Source of the DNA: Dasypus novemcinctus
Lineage: Eukaryota; Chordata; Mammalia; Cingulata; Dasypodidae
Direction: 5' to 3'
DNA length: 64,000 bases
Assembly: GCF_030445035.2 (NCBI RefSeq)
Contig: NC_080682.1
Span: 27,758,770-27,822,769 of the forward strand
A program made the position numbers and the translations under genes. Shown piece by piece: positions 1 to 11,247 of the stretch. A model generated the notes under the pieces. It did not search any database. It saw only the letters and a list, made by a program, of their open reading frames with translations, and was not told the origin of the DNA. Every line of letters begins with the position of its first letter. Positions within the stretch are counted from its first letter, which is position 1.

Positions 1-93
1 AGCTGAACACGGGTCAAGGAGGCCCAGGGTTTGAACTGTGGACCTCCCATGTGGTAGGCAGATGCCCTAACCACTGGGCCAAGTCCGCTTCCC
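1..93 (-). mobile_element. DAS-type tRNA-derived SINE, 5' part only
   Basis: The reverse complement reads as the tRNA-like head of the armadillo DAS-SINE: a box-A-like stretch followed by 'accacatgggaggtcc'-type box B sequence. The rest lies outside the window. The same head is present at 3208-3706, 33323-33757 and 46777-47188, so the family call rests on internal repetition as well as on memory of the family. Confidence 0.8.
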
Positions 94-1040
94 TAAGATA
101 TTCTTTATCTTAAAGAACATCTTTTATCTTAAAAGAACATCTTTTATCTCAATAAGGTCTGCTTTCTCCTTTCAAAATAAACATGAAGGTGTTTTTCTTC
201 TAGTAATTGAAATAAAAATTTTATAGGCATTACATATACATTCAAATAATGTAAGTAATAGTCAAAAATATTATTTCACGAAACTTTTTTGTTAATATTT
301 TGTCAAACCTTTATTGTTGGGATCTCAATATGAAATAACTGTAAAAAATTGGTGATCAGGAAGAAGAAACAGAAAGAAAATAAACTTACTCGTCTTATAT
401 TTCAACAAAATTAGATCATTCCTAACAATTATTCAATGTCATTTACTTAAAAATTGTATTTCTCCTTTGAATTATTTCATTTTCTCCATGTTTTGAAGCT
501 CTTTTTAGAATAGTATGGTGGTGTGAAAAATTGCCTCTATTGTCACTTTACATTGTCCTTCGTATTTCTGAAAACAAAAGTCTATTCTTCCTAATAGTAT
601 TACTTTGCACAGGTTTATTCATATGCTTATATTTAAGGAGTATATTTTTACATCCTTTTAATATTCATCTAGTGCTTGTTAATTTTTTTGTTTTTTTAAT
701 TGAGAATTTGTGTGTTTAGAGAACAATCATGCATAAAATACAGGATTTCTCCCCTGCCATAGTTGAACCCTTCTGTGGTTCAAAACTTCTTCAAAAATGA
801 AGCCTAATATATTGTCAAAATCAAATAGTAGGAACATGAAATATTAATGATAGTTTAAAGATTAGAAATAGAATACATAAATATTTAGAAAAACTAAAAT
901 AAAGTAAAAAATAAATTAGGGTATTAAAAAATGAAAAATATCATAAAACTTTGTTTTTGACATTTTGCCTTTCATCACTCTAATAGGTGTTGCCTTATTT
1001 GTACAGTGGCAAGGCAATTTCTTTCACTCCTTACTCGGTG
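94..1040. other. AT-rich DNA without recognisable feature
   Basis: Very AT-rich sequence with only short chance open frames and no clear repeat family or coding signal. It could include heavily decayed repeats that cannot be seen by eye. Confidence 0.5.
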
Positions 1041-1044
1041 TCTA

Positions 1045-1430
1045 CATCCTTTTTTTTTTAATTTTTAATTTTGCCTTCAAAAAAGTTTTAGATCATAGTA
1101 AAGTCACATATACAATATAGGGAACTCTCATATATCCAACATCAAACCATTTTCCCCCTTCCCCAGCAACGATTTTTTTATATGTTTATGTTATATTTGC
1201 TGCAGCTGATGTTCAGATATTGAAACATAGCTACCAAACATGGTTCCATTTGGGTTTATATTATGGTTTATATTTTAGACAGTACAATTTTTTAAAATTT
1301 TAGTTACATTATGGTTTACCTTTTAGACTATAACATTTATAAAGTTTTGGTGAAATTAAACATGTCCTATATCCATCATTGCATGATCTTATGGAATACT
1401 TTCATTGTCCCCCAGTTACACTGCTTTCAT
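1045..1430 (-). mobile_element. Old L1-type 3' end, antisense
   Basis: T-rich start followed by text resembling the antisense 3' ends at 13150-13420 and 3806-4025 (a 'gggaactctcatatatcc... ttccccagcaac' region). It reads as a decayed L1 3' terminus on the minus strand. The plus-strand L1 3' UTR at 1430 appears to be inserted at its edge. Confidence 0.55.
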
Positions 1431-3027
1431 CTATTCTATTCCTCTCTCTGATGAGGGACACATGGTTGGGAGGGAGTTCTCCAGGGCATGTATTAAGGGT
1501 ATATAAAAATGTTTGGCTATTCACTGGGTATTTTTATAGTAAAGTTACAAAGGACAATTGAAGGGGTACTAAGTTTCTAGCCAGGGGAGCTCAGTCACAT
1601 TCCACAGTGGAACAGCAGCAATCCCTCAAGTGCAAGGGCAAAGACCAGTGAAGAAGGATGGTCCAACGATGAGCCTTTGATACTGATAACCATGCCTATG
1701 AGTCTGTGTACCTGAAATTTCAACTAGGCCTAGAGCTGCAGGGTGCCTAAGGGTTACCTCCTGAGAGGTAAATGTGGCCACTCTCCAAGCCAAACTCAGC
1801 ATTGCTCAAATGTGGCCACTCTCCAAGCCAAACTCAGCATTTAAATACATTACCTTCCACCCAGCATGGGACATGACTCCTGGTGATGAGTCTCCCTGGC
1901 ACAAAGGGATTGCTACCAATCACCAGCTGGGGATATCACTAGAAAAAGACCTTGAATAAAAGGGGGAAATGATAAAGACAAATGAGTTCATATGGCTAAG
2001 AGACTTCAAAATGAGTCAGGAGGTAATCAAAGGGATGAGCTTATGTACGTCTCAGTAGGATACCAGAGACAGTCAAATTAGATACAACCCCAGGTACTGG
2101 TGCTCCTGAGAGCTACAGAGACATGCAGATTCTACAGTCATGGCAGATTGTTCTGGAGTTCAGGGCCTTGTCAGTAAGCCCTAATTTGGAATTTGTGTTC
2201 CTGAGTGTGATGGAGTTGGACTCAGATGTGACCTTTCTACACATGCCTCTTCTGTCACTTTTACTGAACCTGTGGTTGGTGCTGAGATTGGTGTATACTC
2301 AGGAGACTTAAATGTCTGGACTGTCCATGTGTCAGCTGGGCCTTGAGCCTCAGCAGAATAGTAACTCCTACTTTCTGGTTTGTTGGACTTTCCCAGGTCA
2401 GCTAACAGGGAGATAAAGATGGTCAACCACCATAGCAGGGAACCGAGAGTGCCTACAGCAGCAATGAGGAGAATCGCATCCATCAGCAATGTGGGATCTA
2501 AGCCCCTTCTCAATTTAGAGGTGGAGTGAACATCACCATCCCAGGGTCCACAGGATGGAGGAAGAAAATATGTATTACACTGGACTTACTGGTATTCTAC
2601 TAAAGAACTATTGTGACTCTAGCAATGGAAGAAATTGTATTATTGATGTGGAGAGAGTGGCCACAGTAGTTGCTGAGGGCAGGGAGAGGGAAGAAGAGAT
2701 GTGGTGTGGGGGCATTAGTGGGACTTATTGTTGTCCTAAAAGATATTGTAGATACAGATGCTGGACATTATATATCCTGCCATACCACTGAATAGAATGG
2801 AGAGAGCGTAAACTCCAATGTAAACTATAATCCATGCAGCGTGGCAGTGATCCAAAATGTATTCACCAAATTCAATGAATGTGTCACAATGATGAAAGAG
2901 GTTCTTGATGTGGGAGGAGTGGGTGGGCGTATGGGGTATACAGAATCTCTTTTCTTTTTTAATGTAATGTTTGCAATCTATTTTTTAAAAAAGACAGTTA
3001 AATATATTTTTAAAACATTAAAATGAA
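1430..3027 (+). mobile_element. L1 3' UTR fragment (5'-truncated), plus strand
   Basis: This segment aligns by eye with the last ~1.65 kb of the complete L1 at 30160-31793. Shared landmarks in the same order are 'agttctccagggcatg', 'agcagcaatccctcaagtgc', 'catgggacatgactcc', 'gacaaatgagtt' and the terminal 'tgtattcaccaaattcaatg' followed by a T-rich then A-rich tail near 3000. No ORF2 sequence is attached, so this is a typical 5'-truncated insertion. It contains a local tandem duplication at 1771-1841. Confidence 0.8.
1771..1841 (+). repeat. 33-bp tandem duplication inside L1 3' UTR
   Basis: The stretch beginning 'aatgtggccactctccaagc' occurs at 1771-1803 and again at 1809-1841 with a 38-bp period and no mismatch. 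The equivalent place in the complete L1 (about 30514) has one copy, so the duplication is private to this copy and looks recent. Confidence 0.9.
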
Positions 3028-3207
3028 AAAGTAAATTATTCCCCCCCCCCAAAAAATATATACAGGATTTCCACACACCAAATCACCACCAAAAAGTTGC
3101 AATGGTGTGAAATATCTGTTACAATTCATTCTGGCACATTTTAAAAATTGTACTATTAACTAAAGTTCTTGCTTTACCTTAATGTTCACCGTTTGTGTGG
3201 TGTAGTT
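3028..3207 (-). mobile_element. Old L1-type 3' terminal sequence, antisense
   Basis: A C10 run followed by text that resembles decayed antisense L1 3' UTR and continues, after the SINE insertion, at 3706-4025. Confidence 0.4.
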
Positions 3208-3706
3208 CCAAAGATACATAATTTTTTTTTTAAGAAATTCTGTCCTACAGTGTTATTTGGTCTCAGCTTTTTTTTTTTTTAAGATTTATTTATTTATTTT
3301 TCTCCCCTTCCCCTCCACCCCAGTTGTCTGTTCTCTGTGTCTATTTGCTGCGTCTTCTTTGTCCGCTTCTGTTGTCCTCAGTGGCACGGGAATCTGTGTT
3401 TCTTTTCGTTGTGTCATCTTGTTGTGTCAGCGCTCCGTGTGTGCGGCGCCATGCTTGGGCAGGCTGCACTTTCTTTTGCGCTGGGCGGCTCTCCTTACAG
3501 GGCACACTCCTTGCACGTGGGGCTCCCCTAGCGGGGATACCCCTGCGTGGCACGGCACTCTTTGCACACGTCAGCACTTCGCGTGGGCCAGCTCCACATG
3601 GGTCAAAGAGGTCTGGGGTTTGAATCACAGACCTCCCATGTGGTAGACGGATGCCCTAACCACTGGGCCATGTTGGCCGCCCCATCCAAAGATACATAAT
3701 TTTTAA
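3208..3706 (-). mobile_element. Full-length DAS-SINE with target duplication and transduced 3' flank
   Basis: On the minus strand the element starts near 3685 with the tRNA-like head, continues through the family body (3341-3640) and ends in an A-rich tail (the T run at 3268-3279 on the plus strand). Target-site copies are at 3208-3221 and 3686-3699 ('ccaaagatacataa' in both). Between the first A-tail and the left target copy lie about 36 bp of non-SINE sequence (3232-3267) and a second A-tract (T run about 3222-3230). The insertion therefore contains downstream sequence from the source locus, presumably from read-through of a Pol III transcript. Confidence 0.85.
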
Positions 3707-3756
3707 AATTTTTATGCAGTTTCCATATGTACAATTTAACATTTCCCCCATTAATC

Positions 3757-3760
<4 letters not shown>

Positions 3761-3805
<45 letters not shown>
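3761..3805. repeat. (TA)n microsatellite
   Basis: About 22 uninterrupted TA dinucleotides. Confidence 0.95.
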
Positions 3806-3807
<2 letters not shown>

Positions 3808-4025
3808 CGATGCTGTTATTTGAGTTCATAATATTGTGCTACCATCACCACCAACTATCACCAATACATTTCCATCATTCCAATTAGTACCCCCTCTAAG
3901 TTTTATTCTGGAAATTCTTATTCATCATCCTCACCCTGTCCACTGGTAATCTATATCTGACATACTGACTTCAAAAAGTTTACTTATTTTAATTGTTTCA
4001 AATAAATGAGATCATACCATAGGTC
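3806..4025 (-). mobile_element. Ancient L1/HAL1-like 3' end, antisense
   Basis: The text 'attgtgctaccatcaccacc... tctattctgg... gagatcatac' is the common antisense signature of old mammalian L1 3' ends. It continues the fragment interrupted by the SINE at 3208-3706. Confidence 0.6.
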
Positions 4026-7000
4026 CTGCTGAGATGGGCCTAGGTGAAACCTTAGGAATGACTACCATGTAAGCTGTTTGTGAGTTTCTAGGTATTTGTC
4101 CAATTCATCTCAATTATTCATCTTGTTGGCATAGAGTTTTTCAAAGTATCCTCCCATGATACTCTTTATTTCTGTGGGATCATCATTTATGTTCCCTCTC
4201 TTGTTTTTTTATTTTATTTTATGTATTTGTATCATGTCTTTTCTTTCTTTGTTAGCCTATCTAAAGTTTTTTCAATTTTATTAATCTTCTCAAAGAACCA
4301 ACATTTGGTTTTGTTAATTTTGTGAAATTTTTTTACTCTCAATTTCTTTTAGTTCTTCTCTAATCTTTGTTATTACCTTATCTCTGCTTGCTTTGGAATT
4401 AGTATGTTGCACTTTTTCTAGTTCCTCCAGATGTAAGTTAGATCTCTGAATTTAGCTCTTATTCCTTTGTTAATATAAGTACTTATGGGAATATTGCTGC
4501 ATCCTATAGATTTTGATATGTTGTGGTCTCATTTTCATTCATTTAAAGGTAATTACTAATTTCTTTTGCAAGTTTCTCCTTGACCAACTGACTGTCTAAA
4601 AGTGTGTTATTTAATTTTCATATATATGTGCCTATTATGGTTCTCTGCCCCATATAATTTTTCAGCTTCATTCCACTGTGGTCAGAGAAATTACACTGTA
4701 TTATTTCAATCTTTCTGAATTCTTTGAGACTTGTTATTTGACCTAACATGTGGTTTATCCTGGAGAATGATGTATGTTGCCCTGAGAAGAATATATACCC
4801 TGCTGTATTTGGGTATAGTATTCTGTGTATGTCCATTAGTTCCAGATCCTCTGACAGATTTTTTTAAGGTCTCTGTTTCTTTATTGACCATCTGTCGAGA
4901 TATTCTATCTAGTATTGATAAGGATGTATTAAAGTTCTCCACTGAAATTGTAGAGACATCTATTACTACACTTAGTTTTTCTAATGCTTGCCTCAGGTAT
5001 TTTGGGGCATCTTGATTCTTTCTGCTGGATCCATTACTCTTTTCATTAATATATCATGGTCTTCCTTGTGTTTTACAACAGTTCTGCATTTAAAGTCAAC
5101 TTTTTTCCTGATATTAGAATTTTGTTACTCCTGCCCTTTTTATTTATTGTTTGCATGTAAAATTGTTTTCCAACCATTCAATTGCAAGTCCCTTGCATCC
5201 CTGGGTTAAAGGTAAGTTTCTTGAGGACATCATATAGATGGGTCGTATTTCCTTATGCATTCTGCCATGATGAAGTCCTTACATGTTTTTTTTTTTTTCT
5301 TTAGGTTTGCATATGCCCTATTTTGTTTTAATTACTCTTATTAATAATTTTCCTTTCTAAAATCTTCTCCAACCCTCTCTCTCCTGGCTTTTTTTTCTTT
5401 TTTCTCCTTTCAATCTGCAGAATTCCTTTTAGTATTCCTTGTAGGGCAGGATTCTTATTGACAAACTCTCATTTTCTGTTTATGTTTGAATATTTTGGAT
5501 TATCTCTCAATTTTGAGTGCCAGCTTCACTGGAAAGAACATTCTTGGCTGGCAGTTTTGTTTTGTTTTTTATTCATTTAGCACCGTAACTATTTCATACC
5601 ACTTTCTTCTTGTCACCATGGTTTCAAATGAGAAATCAGTGCTTAATATTATCAAGCTTCTCTTATATGTGATGGATCTCCTTTCTTTTGCTGCCTTCAG
5701 AATTCTTTGTTTTGAGCATTTGACAATCTGATAAGTATTTGTCTTAGGGTATGCTGGTTGGGAATTATACTATTTGGAGTGCACTCCAATTCCTGCACAT
5801 CTACATCCATGTCCATCATTAGAGATGGGAAATTTTCATTCATTATTTCATCCAACACTCTTTCTGCCCTATTCCCCCCTATCTTCTCCCTTTTGGATGA
5901 CTAAAATGCATACTTTTGTGCATTTCATATTATCATTCAGTTCCATGAATCCTTGATGATTATTTTTCTATCTTTTTTTAAAAACTATCTATTCTTCTCC
6001 TTATTCAATTTCAGATGTTCTACTTTGCCATTACTATTTCTTTATTTGCCTGTTCAAATCTGCTGTTATGTGCTTCCAACATATTTTTAACTTCTTGCAT
6101 TGTGTCTTTCAAGACCATTAGATATGTTATTTTTCAAATATGTTTATAATTTCTTCTTTGTATGTCTACAGTTCCTTCTTAATATCCTTTATCTAATCCT
6201 TCACTTCATTAAGTTGATTCATTATGTTTGTTTGGACATAACTGAAAAGTGTTCCATGTTTAGCATCTCCTCCTGTTTTTAGTTTGTTCATTAGACTGAG
6301 CATTGTATTCTTTTTTCTTAGTATGGCTTTTGATTTTGCTGGTGTACAGGCATATATTTATTTTGATGGGATTTTTCAATTGGTTAGCCTTTCTTTCTAC
6401 TTTAAGGTTTTATTTCACTTTGTTTTGTACAAAGTGTTTTGTGGTGTTTTTTTGGCCTCTTGGTTCTACTTATTCTGTATCCTTGTAGTTGTCCACATTT
6501 GCCCTAAAAAATATTAAGGTCATAATAAAGGAACACAAAAAGAAGAGGAAAATACTAATAATAAAATAATAAAAGGATGGAAAATGAACCAGAAAAGAAC
6601 CAGAAAAAAAAGTAATGAGTAAAAACTCTAAAAAAAAACAGGACTAAGATTTTAAAAGGTGGAATTTAAAAAAAGAAACAGGAAAAAATAAAATGAAAGA
6701 ACAGAAAGATGAGAAGAGAAAAAATAAATGAAGTCCAAACAATATAAAGTGGAATGAAAGAAAAGGAACAGAAGAGGGAAAACAAAATAATGAAAAGAAA
6801 TGTAGAAAATTAGGAGAAAAAGAAAAAAAGAACAGGAAAAAGAGGCCTGCCTATCAGGGTACTAGCTACCATCTCAGGCTGCCAGTGCTCACCAATTTAT
6901 CACTCTGAGGCCCACACTCCCCAGGAAAAGCATCCTGGTGTAGAGAAAAAATTAAATAATAATTATATATAAAAAACAAATTAAAAACTTAAAAATAAAA

Positions 7001-7810
7001 TCTCACTCTAATGTCTCTGTCACAAAGCTGATTGTCTTGTAAATTCTCCTCCCTCAGGCAAATGGCTCTGTGCCTGAAAACCCAATGGATTACTCTCTGG
7101 CTTCCATCTCTTCTGCCTCTTGAGGCTTCTGATGGCTGCTACTCCTTGTCCCATTTCCTTCAGGCCAGTTGGGCTTCTGATGGCTTGCCAGATGTCTCTT
7201 TCAGCTTCCCTCTCACCCAAGCTGTTAGGTTCCTGTCAGTTCACCCCCTTCATGATTCAGTTCCTCTCTCTGTTAGGGATAGTGTGTGTCACAGAAGCTT
7301 GCCTGATCACCTTGTCCCTCCCCTCTCTTTGGAGCTGCTCCACTGTTTGGCATTGTTCCTTTTCCCAGGAATTGACTGAAATCCAGTTGGCCCACCCTGT
7401 CAACCCACTACCCCTAAACTGCTCTTCCCCGGAACTGCTGTGCATAGGCTCCTAAAACTGCTTGCCCCATAGTTCCCCCACTTCAATACTCTGCTGGACA
7501 CTGGGACACAAACATGATTACTTGGCAGCTTTTCTCATTCTCTGACTTGTCTGAGAGCTGGTCTGTCAGCCCAATTTTTTCCACAGTTTGCCTCTCCCTC
7601 TGAGTTAGCTGTGTGCTGGCTTGCCTATCCTGTCTCCCATAGCTTTGCTCTCCCCAGTCAAGTGGTTCCCCCACATCTAGCTGCCCTATCCAATTGCCAC
7701 CCCCATCTTGCAGCTTCCCTTTTGTGAAGTATACCTGACTACCTTCCAGCAGTTTCTGGAGATGGAGTGCAGCCTGCCATTCCCTACTCCACTATCTTGG
7801 ATCTCCCCTA
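4026..7810 (-). mobile_element. L1 5' half (5' UTR, ORF1, endonuclease part of ORF2), minus strand, 3' truncated
   Basis: Read on the minus strand, this runs from the L1 5' UTR (about 7810 down to 6870), through an A/G-rich plus-strand block (6520-6860) that mirrors the pyrimidine-rich block of the complete L1, through ORF1-like sequence (about 6450-5400), to the ORF2 endonuclease and linker (about 5300-4030). Small open pieces at 4618-4836 and 4706-4942 read as decayed L1 endonuclease/ORF2 text ('TAGYIFFS', 'SRVYILLRATYIILQDKPH'). All frames are broken. The element stops abruptly at about 4026, where older L1 sequence begins, so the RT domain and 3' UTR are missing. Confidence 0.7.
6520..6860. 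repeat. Purine-rich block within L1 5' region
   Basis: About 340 bp made almost wholly of A and G on the plus strand. It corresponds in position to the C/T-rich block 23228-23490 of the plus-strand L1, so it is best read as part of this minus-strand L1. Confidence 0.6.
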
Positions 7811-8577
7811 ATATTTACTTTTATATATATTTGAATTTTTGTGTTGAAGCATATTGAGTACCCTCTCATTTCCATCTAGATATATTTTTCATCTGTTTTC
7901 CTTGTGTTTATGATGGGGTTAAATGTGACATCATAAGTATATAGAAGTCATACTGATTTGACATGAATATTATTCCAATATAATGCACCTGTACTTTTCC
8001 TATACTGCTCTTTCCCACCACATTTTTCGTACATGTTACACTTTTATATCTTTGTACATTTTTTGTCCAAGACAAAGTTTTATCATTACTTTTTATGCAT
8101 TTGCATCTTAGCATTTATAGGATGTAAGAAATAGAATTATAAACCAAGCAACAAATTATAATAATAGAGATGATTATAATTCCACAAATATTCATAGTTA
8201 CCTTTGGCTTAGATCTTTATAATTTTATGCCACATTGAACCACTATCTAGGTCTCTTCCCTTTCTTTCTTAGGAACTCCTTTTAAAATTGCTGGTAAAAC
8301 ATATCTAGTTGTGATGACCTCTTAGCATTTGTTTATCAGAGAATGTCTTAAACTCTCCATCATTTTTGAAAGAAATTCTTCCAGTTATAAAATTCTTGGT
8401 TGGCAAATGTTTTCTTTCAGTGTTTGAAGTATATCAACCCACTCTCTTTTGGCCTCCATAGTTTTTGATGACAATTCATCACTCAATCTCATTGGTACTT
8501 CCTTATACTTTTGTCTTGCAGCTTTAAGAACTCTCCCCTTGTCTGTCACATTTAATAGTGTGAAAAATATATGAGGG
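7811..8577 (-). mobile_element. HAL1/L1-like ORF1 fragment, antisense
   Basis: The minus strand around 8654-8385 reads as the ORF1 C-terminal region of an L1/HAL1 element ('SDELSSKTMEAKREWVDILQ', then 'LKENICQPRIL'). The neighbouring AT-rich sequence to 7811 is consistent with its decayed continuation. It is interrupted by the LTR at 8578 and resumes after 9068. Confidence 0.65.
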
Positions 8578-9068
8578 TGTAGCAGTTTGATATGGTAATG
8601 AATTCTAAAAATAGATATTGAATTATGTTTGTAATCTAATCTGTCCCTGGGCATGATTGAGTTATGATTAAGGCATTGTGTCCCTATGCCTTGGTGGGTG
8701 GGGTGTCACAGATAAAAAACATGGCAAAGAACAGATTTGAGGGTATCTGATGTTGGAGTTTGATGCTGAAGACCTAAGCTGGAACCCTGGGAAATAAGCT
8801 CACAGAGGAAAGAGAAGCCAGCCTCAGGAAGAAAGGAACCTTGAACCCAGAGAGAAGCAAGACCCTGGAAGGGAAGAATCCAGGAAGCCTGAACCTTCAC
8901 AGCCATCGGCAGCTATCTTGCTGCAACAAGTGAAAAGAGACTTTGGTGAGGGAAGTTAATTATGCTTTATGCCTAGTATCTATAGCATCCTACCCCAATA
9001 AATACCCTTTATAAAAACCAACCAATTTCTGGTATTTTGCATCAGCACCCTTTTGGCTGACTAATGCA
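8578..9068 (+). mobile_element. Solo LTR, family with 5-bp target duplications (copy 1)
   Basis: Starts TGTAGCAGTTTGATA and ends GACTAATGCA, so it has the TG...CA ends of an LTR. A poly(A) signal AATAAA lies near 9000 just before a TTTATAAAA stretch. The flanks GAGGG (8573-8577) and GAGAG (9069-9073) fit a 5-bp target duplication with one change. Five further copies occur at 16276, 43755, 44218, 49861 and 57598. A 5-bp duplication suggests the ERV-L/MaLR class, but this family name is not verified. Confidence 0.75.
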
Positions 9069-10046
9069 GAGAGGGTACACTTTTTTTCATGTTTATTCTC
9101 TTTGTGGATCTCTGAGTTTCATGTATATGCATATCCATGTATTTTATTAATTTGGGGAAGTTCTATCAAAATATTGTTACCCTAGTACAAGAGCAAACAT
9201 GCAGACCATTGGAATTGAATTGGGAGATCTGGAATAAATCTTCATTTCTATGGGCAATTTTTCTTTGACAGGGTTTGTCATATCCACTCAATGATGAAAG
9301 AATAATTGCTTCATCATTTGGTGCTGGTAAAACTGGATAGTTTCCCCAACCCACCTCACTATCTTTTCTTTCATAAACTGTATAATTACCTAAAGAATAC
9401 AATCACTGGCATTTGGTATAATCAACAAGTTGCACATTCACCATTTCAATCTATATTAGGGCACTTTCATTACTAGAAAAAAGAAAATTAAAAAAATTTC
9501 ATACTCATATGTAAGTGCTACTAATTACAAATCCTTTGATGTGGTTTCACCTTTTATATTCATTTCCAAATATGTGCAAACAAATTTTTACCAATTCTGC
9601 ACAGACTGAACTTCAGCTTTCCATTCTCTAACCACATTCTACACTCTGGTGACTTACATTTAAGCTTCTAACTCCATGATTTCACACATTACATTTACTT
9701 TCATAATATTAAAATCGTACACTATTTCTATTTTTGTGACTGGATTGCTTTACACATCATAACATAATGCCTACCAGGTTCATACAAATGCCAAATATTT
9801 CACAACTTCATTTCTTTTTAGAGCTCAATAATATTCCATTTTGTGTATATAACACAGTTTGTTTATCAATTTTTTAGTTAATGGACACCTGAATTGTTTC
9901 CATGTCTTGGCAATTGTGAATGATGCCACTGTGAACATCAGTATGAAGATGCCTGTTCCTGGCACTGCCCTAGGTTGTTCTGTATATATACCTAGTGGAG
10001 ATAATGTTGTGTCACATAATAGATCTATATCAAATTTCCTTAGGTA
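9069..10046 (-). mobile_element. Ancient L1/HAL1-like 3' region, antisense
   Basis: Contains the usual antisense L1 3'-end text: 'ttgtgactggattgctttac', 'aataatattccattttgtgt' and 'ttggcaattgtgaatgatgc'. It is interrupted at 10053 by a solo LTR and continues at 11025. Confidence 0.7.
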
Positions 10047-10329
10047 CTCTACTGCGGTCACACCTCGGGCTGAAGTGTGGTTTGCTGGCCTGGCGAGGGG
10101 AGCAGCCGCGGTAGGCCTAATTCCGCTGCCCCCATAAAAGGGTGGTTGGTCAGGCCCACCGCCACCCCTGAAGGAAGCTCGGCATGGGCGCAGAGTGCCC
10201 TCGGGTCTCCCCTTCTCAGCAGCCATGCTTCCGCGGCCGCCCCTCCTCCCAGATGGCGCCACCCGATGCCTTGTGGGGCGGCACCCTTCTTCTTCCTTCT
10301 CCCTGCGCAGGCGCAGGGCAGAAAATTCC

Positions 10330-10480
10330 AGTCTGCCCTTTTCCCCTCCCCCGACAGCAGCAACAGCCAGGTGTGGGCGGAAAAATCCAGTCTGCCCTTT
10401 TCCCTCCCCCCTACAGCAGCAACAGCCAGGCGTGGGCGGGAAACTCAAGTCTGCCCTCTACCCCAGCAACAGCAGCCACC
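10330..10480 (+). repeat. 59-bp tandem repeats in LTR U3
   Basis: Units start at 10330, 10389 and 10448 with 'agtctgccct'. The first two are nearly identical and contain 'acagcagcaacagccagg' and a 'gtgggcgg' GC-box-like core. The third is shortened. Tandem U3 units upstream of CCAAT/TATA boxes are the usual place for retroviral enhancers. Confidence 0.85.
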
Positions 10481-10579
10481 AATCCCTAAACCCTGCCCCT
10501 TCCCCCAGCAACAGCGACAGCCAATCCCTAACCACCACCCCTCCCCCGTCTGGTACCGCCCACTGACCTTTCGCCGGCA

Positions 10580-10635
10580 ACCAATCAGAACAGGGCATGG
10601 CTTCGACCAATCAGCCTTCCCCAGCCCCTATAAAA
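10580..10635 (+). promoter_or_regulatory. LTR core promoter: two CCAAT boxes and TATA box
   Basis: CCAATCAG at 10581 and ACCAATCAG around 10606 are followed by CCCCTATAAAACTG with TATAAAA at 10629-10635. The spacing is normal for an LTR U3 promoter. Whether it is active cannot be judged from sequence. Confidence 0.7.
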
Positions 10636-10757
10636 CTGTTGCCTCTCCCTCAGTAAAGTGGACTTGCGTGTTTACCTTGTCTCCGCGGTAGTTCTTCTGC
10701 CGTGCGCCCTCCAGTCCTGAGAGCCCCCGACAAGGGCCTGGCCTCCCTTGTCCCCAG

Positions 10758-10986
10758 TTCGTTGCCTGCTTCTCCAGGCAACCCCTTCATCGCCTGCTTC
10801 TCCGGGCGACCCCTTCATCGCCGGCTTCGCCGGGCGACCCCGTCAGCCAAACCGCGCAACCCCTTGTGAGACCGATCCCTCGTCTGCTGCCGGACCGACC
10901 CCTCGTCCCAAGTGGGACCGACCCTTCATCCCAAGCAGGACCGACCCCTCGTCCAGAGCTGGACCGACCCCTCGTCCGCAGCCAGA
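10758..10986 (+). repeat. Two minisatellite-like arrays in the R/U5 part of the LTR
   Basis: First array: about 28-bp units ('tcgcctgcttctccgggcga' type) repeated three times at 10758-10846. Second array: about 23-25-bp units containing 'accgacccctcgtcc', repeated about five times at 10868-10986. Both lie downstream of the TATA box, so they would be transcribed. Confidence 0.85.
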
Positions 10987-11024
10987 CCCCACCTCTACCG
11001 ACCGAGCAAACCGTCGCACTCTAC

Positions 11025-11247
11025 AGTCAACAGTGAATAAGCATTCCAATCTCTCCAATTCATCTCCTACACTTATAGTTTTCTGTTAATACTGGTCATT
11101 CTGTTAGGCATGAAATGATATCTCATTATAGCTTTGATTTGCATCTCCTTAATAGGCAGTGGTGCTGAACATTTTTTTCATGTGGTTTTTCACCATTTAT
11201 ATGTATTCTTTAGAAAAATATCTATTCAGGCCTTTTGCCCATTTTTT
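11025..11247 (-). mobile_element. Ancient L1/HAL1-like sequence, antisense, between two insertions
   Basis: Continues the L1 text broken at 10052 ('gcattccaatctctccaatt', 'gaaatgatatctcattatag', 'tttgatttgcatctcc'). It ends in 'ttttgcccatttttt' (11233-11247), which is one copy of the target duplication of the TUSC3 retrocopy. Confidence 0.75.

Larger units (their letters stand above)
10047..11024. mobile_element. GC-rich 966-bp solo LTR with 6-bp target duplication
   Basis: The LTR proper is 10053-11018: it starts TGCGGTCACACC, ends CCGTCGCA, and is flanked by identical CTCTAC hexamers at 10047-10052 and 11019-11024. Promoter-like signals read on the plus strand: two CCAAT boxes (10581 and 10607) and a TATAAAA box at 10629-10635. 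U3 holds a 59-bp tandem repeat. Downstream of the TATA box are two further tandem arrays. Flanking DNA is one continuous old antisense L1, which confirms a clean insertion. A 6-bp duplication is typical of class II (betaretrovirus-like) ERVs. This is the only CpG-rich stretch in the window. Confidence 0.85.

Noticed and set aside
3257-3646. Cysteine-rich 129-codon frame
   Set aside because: It is antisense translation of a DAS-SINE. The same kind of frame appears at every SINE copy (for example 46767-47198).
9825-10691. Two overlapping open frames of about 205 codons on opposite strands in GC-rich DNA
   Set aside because: They lie across the solo LTR and its tandem repeats. High GC removes stop codons by chance, and the frames have no protein motifs and run into L1 sequence.
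10758-10986. Regularly repeated short units that superficially resemble a CRISPR array
   Set aside because: The units are directly adjacent tandem copies without unique spacers, inside an LTR of a mammalian genome.
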